The position numbers and the translations under genes are program-made. A DNA stretch of 64,000 bases from VXLM01 sp965242665. Lineage in GTDB: Bacteria > Chloroflexota > Dehalococcoidia > Lucifugimonadales > VXLM01. The first letter of the stretch is position 1, and every line of letters starts with the position of its first letter. The DNA is taken from NCBI GenBank assembly GCA_965242665.1, contig OZ251484.1, positions 2,728,001 through 2,792,000 on the forward strand, written 5' to 3'. The notes beneath the pieces were generated by a model. It saw nothing but the letters and a program-made list of their open reading frames with translations. It searched no databases and was not told where the DNA came from. Of the stretch, positions 26,601 through 33,882 are shown piece after piece.

Positions 26601-27167
26601 GTTGCGCCCTTCCCCATCCCTCGAACGGCGTACCGCTTCAGTCTCGCCGACGGCGTCGATCCCAGCGATACCGCAAACGCCTTGGAGATCGCCCTCCTAG
26701 AAAATGGAATGCAGACAGAAGTGTTTGAGGAAACGATAACGGAGCAGAACGCCGCCGGACAGGCGTTCTTCAGACTGTTCACCGGATTCATGGCGCTTGG
26801 ACTCCTCGTCGGCGTAGCTGCCCTGGGCGTCATCAGCACGCGCGCAGTGGTCGAACGCCGACAGCAAATCGGTATGCTCAGAGCCATCGGCTACAAGCGC
26901 AGCATGGTATCACTCAGCTTCCTCATGGAATCATCCTTCGTCTCACTGCTCGGGTCGGTCATCGGATTCTCCCTCGGCCTCCTCCTCTCGTACAATGCCG
27001 TAAACGACATAAACTCCGAGGGCGGCACCAACCTCGCATTCACCGTCCCCTGGCTCCAAATCGCCGTCATCCTAGCGATCGCATACGCGTTCTCCCTCCT
27101 AACCACCTTCATCCCTGCACGGCAAGCATCGAAGATATACCCCGCCGAAGCCCTGCGGTACGAGTAA
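23700..27167 (+). CDS. Large FtsX/MacB-type ABC permease
   Basis: 1155 residues. An N-terminal membrane helix and a MacB-type periplasmic domain (from GQTILIIVGVMLSTVIMAAAFGTGD) are followed by an FtsX core with TFSIIVGILLIFLIFVMLAAARKSEMGMARAVGAKRRHL, several extra helices in the middle, a second periplasmic domain, and a second FtsX core (VEROQ-like motif VVERRQQIGMLRAIGYKR). This duplicated layout fits the group that exports lipids or lipoproteins or acts as mechanotransmitter. No ATP-binding partner is adjacent, so one must be encoded elsewhere. Confidence 0.85.
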   Translation: METLFGISMTTLMYVLLGIVLASTLVLAALAVRNRIMLKMGLRPIPRRPGQTILIIVGVMLSTVIMAAAFGTGDTLSFSIRSQAVDGLQQIDELIFPTRATEGGSFGAVYISQERLTQVLEDLAANDKIDGVMPHIADRAPAQNRRTQLTDGQLNIVGLDPAMMDGFGSLALSDGGNANLDDLADSEAYLSESGVDELDARAGDEIDIFIQDRTETFTVKGVLERGGFAGTQPTMIITLERAQALLNPPGSVNLIAVSNNGDANSGVDLSEEVTKDLRILFNDREVANQLKDVFNQQPVIDAVQKKIAEPNLDADLKDRLTSFTAELQKPELTDELNSLLADQEVRQVVLQQIEDERLGGLEDAFTLTLSLSDLSVNETKRTLLESADQAGGQVTSFFLLFSTFSIIVGILLIFLIFVMLAAARKSEMGMARAVGAKRRHLMMMFAFEGTAYAIVSAAVGVVLGLGVSTLMVTVLNQIFAGVDESFVLAIRFEPRSIIVAYCLGMTITFATVAVSAYRVSQLNIVVAIRDLPESIIPKMSPTLAQRSIALLKALVLPFYYLFVAFRSLFRGHGRQFAKNLILAVVVIPVWFIPIIFAIIKFIQPYLMRGWLVFAGGAVLTYVAVVRWERSSWFGAGMSLMILGFGLMLRWGLQRTSMRQGRVDRIASTVTGGLMLAFWALPLSTFEPIVGNLQGSFDITFVSGAAMVGAAVWTVMYNADLIVNVLPSLTSRIGRLRPVLVTAIAYPLSSRFRTGLTLAMFALVIFTLTLMSVLTGTFTTQFEAPSKVYMGFDVGGSVNFNSPIDDIDAAIDADPNLSGSDFDAIGGFTVLPIDLRQQEGETGRWFSQTGMLLDDGFLSAADIDMKIIADGYGPTARDVLDAMKEDPTLAIVGGQILPSTDAEIARSSDDPRLFGDLSYESPTMAPISLDVREPRTGIEVSVTVIGVFDRVHADAFNILASKSLVDPPVAPFPIPRTAYRFSLADGVDPSDTANALEIALLENGMQTEVFEETITEQNAAGQAFFRLFTGFMALGLLVGVAALGVISTRAVVERRQQIGMLRAIGYKRSMVSLSFLMESSFVSLLGSVIGFSLGLLLSYNAVNDINSEGGTNLAFTVPWLQIAVILAIAYAFSLLTTFIPARQASKIYPAEALRYE

Positions 27168-27284
27168 CCCGCTACCCGCGCCAGGAGAGAAACGCAGGCC
27201 GGTTCGCGCGCCGCTCCATCGGTTGAGTTCGGCCCCCCGCGCCAATGAATCGACGGCGCTGTTGCGGTAGCGTGTATGGTGTAA

Positions 27285-27314
27285 TAGACAAGATGCGGTC
27301 GAGGGGGCTATACT
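27285..27314 (+). promoter_or_regulatory. Probable promoter of the DNA methyltransferase gene
   Basis: TAGACA (27285-27290), 18-base spacer, TATACT (27309-27314), 41 bases before the TTG start. Confidence 0.5.
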
Positions 27315-27355
27315 ACAACCCCTGGCGACCCAGCCAAAGCTAGGAGTAGGCTGCC

Positions 27356-28891
27356 TTGACCAAGAATACTGCCGCGCTCAACCGCACCCTCTTCATTGCG
27401 GACAACCTCAACCTACTCGATCAGCTCGACAACGAGAGCATCGACCTCATCTGCATCGATCCGCCATTCGCCAAGAATCAGACGTGGGTCGGCGCCCTCC
27501 GTCCCCCGCTGTCCGATGAAGAGCGAGAGCTGGAACTGGCGACCCTGGCGGATTGGGATATCCGGAATCGCGCGGAAGCGGCGGACGCGGGCATCGAGTG
27601 GCCGGACGGCGAGAACGGATTGGCGAAGTTTCAAGACATCTGGCGCTGGGAAGACGACGTCCATGAGGAATGGCTCCAGAAGATCAAGAGAAAGTACAAA
27701 CCACTAAACCGCGTGATCAAGGCAACCCGCTATACCCATGGGGAAGACACCGCAGCCTATCTGACGTACATGGCCATTCGTTTGGTCGAGATGCACCGCG
27801 TGTTGAAGCCGACGGGCAGCCTGTATCTGCACTGCGACCCGACCGCCTCTCACTACCTGAAAGCACTCATGGACGGCATCTTCGGGCGAGAGAACTTTCA
27901 AAACGAGATCGTGTGGTACTACGGCGGAGGCGGCGCATCGAAGAAGAGATTCGCCCGTAAGCACGACATCATTCTGTTCTATGCCAAGTCGAGCCGCTGG
28001 ACGTTCAACGTAGACGATATACGCGTTCCATACAAATGGACAGAGGGGCAACGTCGCGCGGATGGTTCTTCCAGAGACTATGACAAGGGGAAATTGCCTG
28101 ATGATGTCATAGAGTTGCATGGCGTAATGCCGTGGGCCGGTGAGCGTACTGGCTATCCGACGCAGAAGCCGGTTGCGCTTGCGGAACGCATCGTCAAGGC
28201 AAGTACCAACCCGGGCGACATCGTGCTCGACTGCTTCGCGGGATGCGCCTATGTACCCGTGGCCGCGGAGCGCAACGGGCGACAGTGGATAGCTTGCGAC
28301 ATGTCTCCGCGCGCCCTTACCGTGCTGCGACGCCAGTTCGCAAAGTTCCGATACGCGATCAACGGGGAGCAGCAGGGGGACGAACCCCCTCTGATCGCAG
28401 ATGCCGATGTCACCGTTCGCTCCCCCAAGGACTTGCCAGTGCGGACGGACGAGAGCCCAGAACCGATACGCACCGCGACTCTACAGCCCCCTAAGTTCAA
28501 GAAACCTGCCAGCATCATTCCTGAGAAGGAGATGTTGGAGTTCTTGCTCGAGTTGTCTGGATACATGGCATGGTGCTGCGGGTTCGCCAATCGGATGCCG
28601 GACGGAAGCATCGTTCGGACGACGAACAACTTTCATCTAGACCACACAGACCCCGGGTCAAAGGGCGGGTCGAATCAGATACCGAACCGCGCGCCGATGT
28701 GTCCTAAGCACAATATACAAAAGAGCAATCGTGGTATTTATCTCCGAGAGTATCGCGAGGAGATAGCCGACGCCGGGGAGATGTTGGTGAATACGACGGA
28801 CGAGTTGGTCGACTTGTCGATGGCATACGAGGCTGCACTCAACCGACACTCGGTGGAAAGCGCCAAGCGCGGGGTGCAGGGCAAACTCTAA
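27356..28891 (+). CDS. DNA methyltransferase (beta-class, N6-adenine or N4-cytosine) with C-terminal HNH-like module
   Basis: 511 residues from a TTG with AGGAG 9 bases upstream. Motif IV DPPF is at residues 35-38; the SAM motif comes later as VLDCFAGCAYVPVAAERNGR, giving the beta-class order. NEIVWYYGGGG and HDIILFYAKS resemble Type III Mod and related enzymes. The last ~120 residues carry HNH-like signatures: a CC pair, LDHTDPGSKGG, then NRAPMCPKHNIQKSNR. One chain may thus methylate and cut, or the HNH part may only bind DNA. The SAM motif has FAGCA in place of FxGxG. No separate restriction gene lies nearby. Confidence 0.8.
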   Translation: MTKNTAALNRTLFIADNLNLLDQLDNESIDLICIDPPFAKNQTWVGALRPPLSDEERELELATLADWDIRNRAEAADAGIEWPDGENGLAKFQDIWRWEDDVHEEWLQKIKRKYKPLNRVIKATRYTHGEDTAAYLTYMAIRLVEMHRVLKPTGSLYLHCDPTASHYLKALMDGIFGRENFQNEIVWYYGGGGASKKRFARKHDIILFYAKSSRWTFNVDDIRVPYKWTEGQRRADGSSRDYDKGKLPDDVIELHGVMPWAGERTGYPTQKPVALAERIVKASTNPGDIVLDCFAGCAYVPVAAERNGRQWIACDMSPRALTVLRRQFAKFRYAINGEQQGDEPPLIADADVTVRSPKDLPVRTDESPEPIRTATLQPPKFKKPASIIPEKEMLEFLLELSGYMAWCCGFANRMPDGSIVRTTNNFHLDHTDPGSKGGSNQIPNRAPMCPKHNIQKSNRGIYLREYREEIADAGEMLVNTTDELVDLSMAYEAALNRHSVESAKRGVQGKL

Positions 28892-28961
28892 TGTGTAGTA
28901 AACACACTGACCCAACAGTAACCCTCTGCCGCGGCAGGAAGGCAACGCAGGGAACCGATGC

Positions 28962-29834
28962 TTACTCCCCCGTATCGACCCGCCGCATCCGCACCTCGAC
29001 ATCGAGCGAGCTCTCCCCTCCGCCCACGATGACCCCCCGCGTAGGCGCTACGTCCTGATAATCCCGGCCCGCCGCGATGCGGATATGCTGATCGCCGGAT
29101 AGGTCTCGATTGGTGGGGTCGAAGCCAGTCCACCCGATCCCCGGCAGCTTGCACTCCACCCAAGCGTGACTGGCCGGCTCCGCGCCGACCTGCTCTCCAT
29201 CGGACTGAAGATAACCGGAAACGTAGCGGGCCGGCGCTCCCCACGACCGCGCGATGGCGATCATGACGTGCGCATAGTCCTGGCAAACCCCTCGACCCGA
29301 CTCCAAGATATGCTCGATTGGAGAGACCGCTGACGTGCTACCGGGCACATAGTCGAAACTATGATGAAGCGTGTCCGAAAGACACAGTAGACTATTCAGA
29401 GGATCACTCGTCGGCCTGATGCCCACCCGATCTACGAATGTCGCAAGGGCAGGGGATGGACGCGCAAACGCGCTCGCATGGGTGAAATCCCATTCGGCGA
29501 ATGCCGCCTTCCACGAGCGCATCTCCTCCCATGCTCCCGCGCCCAGAGAGTCGGGCAAGCGGGCCGGCGGCGCCGTCTCTACCATAGAACGGGTGACGAT
29601 TTCCAACGCCCCATGCTCCTGATGAATGCTCATGACATGCTTCGTGTTGCCGAAACTGTCAAATTCTTCGTTCAAGGAGGCCGTTGGCATCGTCTCGATC
29701 TCGAAGCGTAGGAGACGCTGTCCATATCCCCCGCGCGGCTTCAGGCAGAGCGACATCACGCAGTGCCGCACCGTCACCGCATAGACATACCGGGAGACAT
29801 GCTGGATCTCGTAGCGCCGCGTGCCGTCGTCCAT
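28962..29834 (-). CDS. Transglutaminase-like cysteine protease family protein
   Basis: 290 residues with an N-terminal 'bacterial transglutaminase-like' beta domain (RYEIQHVSRYVYAVTVRHCVMSLCLKPR) and the catalytic domain: Cys in GRGVCQDYAHVMIAIARSWG, His in SHAWVECKLPGIGWTGFDPTN, and the following Asp. Last in a four-gene operon with alpha-E and ATP-grasp proteins, a conserved bacterial trio believed to make or modify a peptide-like product; its chemistry is unknown. The gap to the alpha-E gene is 4 bases. Confidence 0.9.
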   Translation of the reverse strand: MDDGTRRYEIQHVSRYVYAVTVRHCVMSLCLKPRGGYGQRLLRFEIETMPTASLNEEFDSFGNTKHVMSIHQEHGALEIVTRSMVETAPPARLPDSLGAGAWEEMRSWKAAFAEWDFTHASAFARPSPALATFVDRVGIRPTSDPLNSLLCLSDTLHHSFDYVPGSTSAVSPIEHILESGRGVCQDYAHVMIAIARSWGAPARYVSGYLQSDGEQVGAEPASHAWVECKLPGIGWTGFDPTNRDLSGDQHIRIAAGRDYQDVAPTRGVIVGGGESSLDVEVRMRRVDTGE

Positions 29835-29838
29835 TTCC

Positions 29839-30807
29839 TTAGCGGAGGGGCACGTCCCCTATCGGGTAGTCGAAGTATGCTGTCGTTATGAGACTGTGCA
29901 GATCCCAGCAATACTCCTGCACCTGCCACAAGACGTCCTCTCGGTCTTCCCGATCCGGCCAGTCGTAGTGGATCAAAGCGCCCATGCGTCCGACCAGCCG
30001 CCGCGCCGCCGCGCTGGAACGCGCCCCCGGCCCAGACTCGATGCCCGCCAACTCGGCCGACGCCATGTCCACCGCCCGACAGACCGAATCCGGCAGCGCA
30101 GAATCCGCCACCAACAGGTCGAGCGCGCGGCTAGGATGCACTTCGACGCTGTGTATCCTGCTATACGCATCCACCGCGTGGCAGGCATGGAGCAGGCTCG
30201 TCCAATCCGCATCCGAGTCCTCCTTCGTCGACGTATCCAACGCGAGCTGAGTCAACAGCAGCGAAACCGAGAGTTGCGCGCGCTCGACGAACCGCCCAAG
30301 CTGCATGAAGCTCCATCCCTCGTCTCTGTACATGGTAGACCCGGCCACGCCCGTGAACGTATCGATCTCCGCAGCCGTTTGCGCATAGAAATTCTCGGGC
30401 GCGACACTCCAAATATCCTGAATGCCCAAGCTCTGTATTCGCAGGTACGCCAGATTCAGCCGCGTCCACATCTCCGCGCTGATGCAGTGGCGCATCTGCC
30501 GAGCATTCTCACGCCCGAGCGCAAAGCAACTCCACACCGAAGCGGGGTTCGAACGCTCAAACGTGAGATCGTCCGCCAACGTGTACGAGTCCGCCAACGT
30601 GTAGTCGTCCTCGTCGAACATATCGAGACTGCCCAGCGGCGGGTTGCGGTTCATCGTGCCGTAGATGCGGCTCCAGCCAAAGTATATCTCCCGAGCCGGA
30701 CGGTCGACCAATGCCGCCGTCTGCAACCGCAGAAGAATAGACAGCCGTTGCGCGCGCTCCAAATAGCGCCCCATCCAATAGAGTCCCTGTGCGCTGCGTG
30801 AGAGCAT
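29839..30807 (-). CDS. Alpha-E domain protein (DUF403)
   Basis: 322 all-helical residues. It begins MLSRSAQGLYWMGRYLERAQRLSILL, the standard start of this family, and has NPPLGSLDMFDEDDYTLADSYTLADD and FALGRENARQMRHCISAEMW. It always travels with ATP-grasp type-2 and transglutaminase-like genes, as here. Molecular role not established. The Amt gene upstream ends 6 bases before its start. Confidence 0.9.
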   Translation of the reverse strand: MLSRSAQGLYWMGRYLERAQRLSILLRLQTAALVDRPAREIYFGWSRIYGTMNRNPPLGSLDMFDEDDYTLADSYTLADDLTFERSNPASVWSCFALGRENARQMRHCISAEMWTRLNLAYLRIQSLGIQDIWSVAPENFYAQTAAEIDTFTGVAGSTMYRDEGWSFMQLGRFVERAQLSVSLLLTQLALDTSTKEDSDADWTSLLHACHAVDAYSRIHSVEVHPSRALDLLVADSALPDSVCRAVDMASAELAGIESGPGARSSAAARRLVGRMGALIHYDWPDREDREDVLWQVQEYCWDLHSLITTAYFDYPIGDVPLR

Positions 30808-30813
30808 CTCGCC

Positions 30814-32324
30814 TTACTCTTCCTCCTCCTCGTCGTAGTCTTCTTCCGGCATCAACACGAACTCCGGATACGCCTCGAGCCCCAGCTCGCCGCTGTCCTG
30901 ACCAAGCCTCTCGACCTGGTGCGACACCCGCACGCCCAACGTCATGTCCAACGCACGCCACAGCAGCCAAGACACCGCGAACGCGAACACTCCCACCGAC
31001 ACCACCCCGACGAGCTGCACGCCGATGTTCGCTCCCGCGTGGATGCTCACCGCCAAGGTCCCCCAAATGCCCGCGAACAAGTGCGCCGGAACGGCTCCCA
31101 CCACGTCATCCACTTTGATCTCCTCCAGAAGCCTCAGTCCAGCCGTGCATATGACGCCTCCAACGGCACCAATGATGACCGCCCAATAGTGGTCGACGCT
31201 GTCCGGCCCCGCAGTGATCGATACTAGCCCCGCGATGGCGCCGTTCAATCCCGCGAAGAGATCCATACGCCCGAGTATGGGACGCGAGAAGAAGAGCGCC
31301 GCCATGACCCCGGCCGCAGCCGCGAGGTTGGTGTTGACCAGAACATGACTCATCGCTACCGCGTCCAACGCGCTCCCCAGCGCCAGTTGAGACCCCCCGT
31401 TGAAGCCGAACCACCCAAGCCAGAGGATGAACACGCCCAAGGTCACCACCAATATATTGGATGGAGGCGTCGGCGCTACCTTGCCGTTCCGTCGGAACTT
31501 CCCTAGCCGAGGACCGACTACCAGCATCCCTGCGAGCGCCGCCCATCCGCCGGCGCTGTGTACGATGGTCGAACCCGCAAAGTCACTGAACCCCATCTCG
31601 CTCAGCCAACCCCCGCCCCACGTCCACGCGCCGACGACGGGGTATATGAACCCCGTCAGCGCAAGCGTGAAGATGAAGAACGGCCACAACTTCACCCGTT
31701 CCGCAAGCGCGCCAGAGACGATGGACGCGGCCGTCGCCACGAACACCATCTGGAAGAACCAATCCGACATCGTGGAGTAGGAATTCTCCGCAATCACCTC
31801 CGCGGTGGCAGCTGCCATCTCCGTTTCGCTGCCGGCTACCAACGTGACCTCGGCCGCCGACGGCCCGTAGAGCAGCTTGAACGATCCGATCACTTGCCCC
31901 AGATCGAAATCCCGACCGAAGATCTGGAGAGTGTGTCCGTCTCCGTACATGAGGTTGTAGCCGATGAAGAAGTAGGCCACCCCGCGATCGAGTAGATGCC
32001 GATGTTCTTCAAGCAGATCATCGACGCGTTCTTCGTGCGCACGGATCCAGATTCGAGCATGGTGAACCCCGCGCACATCCACATCACCAGAGCTCCCCAA
32101 ACGAGGAACGCAAAAGTGTTTAGGACGAACTGAGTCTCCTGGTCGACGTCCGCATGCGCGATGGCAGGGCGTACCAAAGAGAAGCCAATGGCCGCGAGCG
32201 CCATCACCGCCGCAGCTATTGCAAATCGCCCGTTGCGGCGTGCGAGAGCGTTTGTGAACGTTCTCGCGATCATTGCCCCGCCAAGTCCCGCCCAACCAGC
32301 TCCCCGTGCGTTGTCTGATAGCAT
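30814..32324 (-). pseudogene. amt: Ammonium transporter Amt, disrupted by a single-base frameshift
   Basis: The coding potential is split over two frames that meet at the run CCCC, 31980-31983 (GGGG on the coding strand). Frame one, from the ATG at 32324 (GGAGG 9 bases upstream), gives a signal-like segment and the Amt start QETQFVLNTFAFLVWGALVMWMCAGF .. CLKNIGIYSIAG. Frame two resumes VAYFFIGYNLMYGDG and runs to the stop with the rest of an 11-helix Amt, including the His-bearing FAGSTIVHSAGGWAAL. Restoring one G gives 503 residues with no gap against the family. Either a sequencing error in a homopolymer or a true recent knockout. Amt carries ammonium/ammonia across the inner membrane. No glnK neighbour. 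Confidence 0.85.
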
Positions 32325-32328
32325 TTCT

Positions 32329-33762
32329 TCAATCCTCCAACACCCAAAAATCTTTGCCGCCTCCCCCTTGGCTGGAATTCACCACCAAGCTCCCCCGGCG
32401 CAGGGCAACGCGGCAGAACGCGCCCGGCACTATACGAGTCTCTTGTCCATGCAGCACGAAGGGGCGCAGATCCACGTGACGAGGCTCGAACTTCCCCTCG
32501 ATCAGGCAAGGCGAACGGGAGAGATCCAGCACCGGCTGCGAGATGAAGTCCGGCGGATTGGCCCGCACCTGCTTCGCGTATTCGTTGCGCTCCTCAGGCG
32601 TGGAGTGCGGCCCAATCAACATCCCGTACCCCCCAGACTCGCCCACCCGCTTGACTACCAAATCTTGAAGGTTGTCGAGAGTATACTCCAAATCCTCCGG
32701 TCTGCGACAGAGCCGAGTATCGACGTTCGCCAAGATCGGCTCTTCCCCAAGATAGTATCGAATCATATCCGGCACATAGGCATAGACGCTCTTGTCGTCC
32801 GCCACTCCTGTGCCAGGCGCGTTCACGAGAGCAACGTTTCCGAGCTTGTACGCGTGCATCAAGCCCGGCGCGCCGAGCAGAGAATCCCCGCGGAAGACCA
32901 GCGGGTCGATGAAGTCGTCGTCCACCCGACGATACACTACGTCCACCCGGCGCAGACCCGTCGTAGTCCGCATGTAGACGAAACCGTCGTCGACCAGCAA
33001 ATCCCTGCCTTCGACCAGCTCCGCGCCGATCTCATGCGCCAAGAACATGTGCTCGTAGAACGCCGAATTGTACACTCCAGGCGTCAGCAGCACGATGCAA
33101 GGGTTTGCCCGTCCGCCGGGCGCCAACTCGCGCAGCGTCCTGAGCAGCACCTGCCCGTAATGCTCCACCTCCCGCACTCGGGAGAGCCGGTAGAGGCGGC
33201 GCAGGCTCGCCTTCGTTGCCTTCCGGTTCGCCAGCATGTAGGAGACGCCCGAAGGCACCCGCAGGTTGTCTTCGAGGACGCGAAAGCCGTCGTTCGTGCG
33301 TACCAAATCCGTGCCGCAGATGGCGACCCACGTCCCATGCGGAGGAGAGAACCCGCGCATCTCGACCCGGTATTGCGGACAGCCGCGAACTACATCCACG
33401 GGAACCACGCCGTCTTCGATGATGCGTGCATCTCCGTAGACATCGCCCAAGAAGAGGTTCAACGCCTTCAGGCGCTGAGTGAGTCCTGCGTCGAGTTCCA
33501 TCCAATCCGCGCCCGACATCACCCGCGGAAGGCAGTCGGTAGGAATGATGCGCTCGTCCGCTTCATCGTCCCCATAGACCGTGAAGGTGATGCCCTCGTT
33601 CGAGAACGAGCGCGTAACTCGCTCCTGGATGTTGCCCAGCTCCTCCGGAGAAATCTCAGAGAGAGTCTCGTAGAGCTGCTTGCAATGCTCCCGAGGAGAA
33701 CCGTCCGGCAGGAACATCTCGTCGTATATGGCAGGGTCGAGGTTGTATGTGTCAAAATCCAT
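32329..33762 (-). CDS. Circularly permuted ATP-grasp type 2 protein
   Basis: 477 residues. The family signs are NLDPAIYDEMFLPDGSPREHC at the N-terminus, ERVTRSFSNEGITFTVYGDDEADERIIPTD, GTWVAICGTDLVRTNDGFRVLEDNLRVPSGVSYM, and PGTGVADDKSVYAYVPDMIRYYLGEEPILANV. It probably ligates an amino group to a carboxylate using ATP. It is first in the operon with amt, alpha-E and transglutaminase genes; its final codons provide the ribosome site of amt 4 bases later. Confidence 0.9.
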   Translation of the reverse strand: MDFDTYNLDPAIYDEMFLPDGSPREHCKQLYETLSEISPEELGNIQERVTRSFSNEGITFTVYGDDEADERIIPTDCLPRVMSGADWMELDAGLTQRLKALNLFLGDVYGDARIIEDGVVPVDVVRGCPQYRVEMRGFSPPHGTWVAICGTDLVRTNDGFRVLEDNLRVPSGVSYMLANRKATKASLRRLYRLSRVREVEHYGQVLLRTLRELAPGGRANPCIVLLTPGVYNSAFYEHMFLAHEIGAELVEGRDLLVDDGFVYMRTTTGLRRVDVVYRRVDDDFIDPLVFRGDSLLGAPGLMHAYKLGNVALVNAPGTGVADDKSVYAYVPDMIRYYLGEEPILANVDTRLCRRPEDLEYTLDNLQDLVVKRVGESGGYGMLIGPHSTPEERNEYAKQVRANPPDFISQPVLDLSRSPCLIEGKFEPRHVDLRPFVLHGQETRIVPGAFCRVALRRGSLVVNSSQGGGGKDFWVLED

Positions 33763-33811
33763 GTCGATAACTCATTGCCGATTTCATTGCAGACGCAGGA
33801 CGCCAACGAAG

Positions 33812-33828
33812 CGAACGAGTCTCGTTCG
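33812..33828. promoter_or_regulatory. 17-bp palindrome upstream of the ATP-grasp operon
   Basis: CGAACGAG-T-CTCGTTCG, a perfect inverted repeat about 50 bases before the ATP-grasp start codon, with a related CGAGCGAG half-site close by (33833-33840 region). A candidate operator; the cognate regulator is unknown. Confidence 0.4.
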
Positions 33829-33882
33829 GGTACTCGCTCGCCGATAGCATACTTGCTTCGCGTCGGTCATTCCTAGGCCCTC

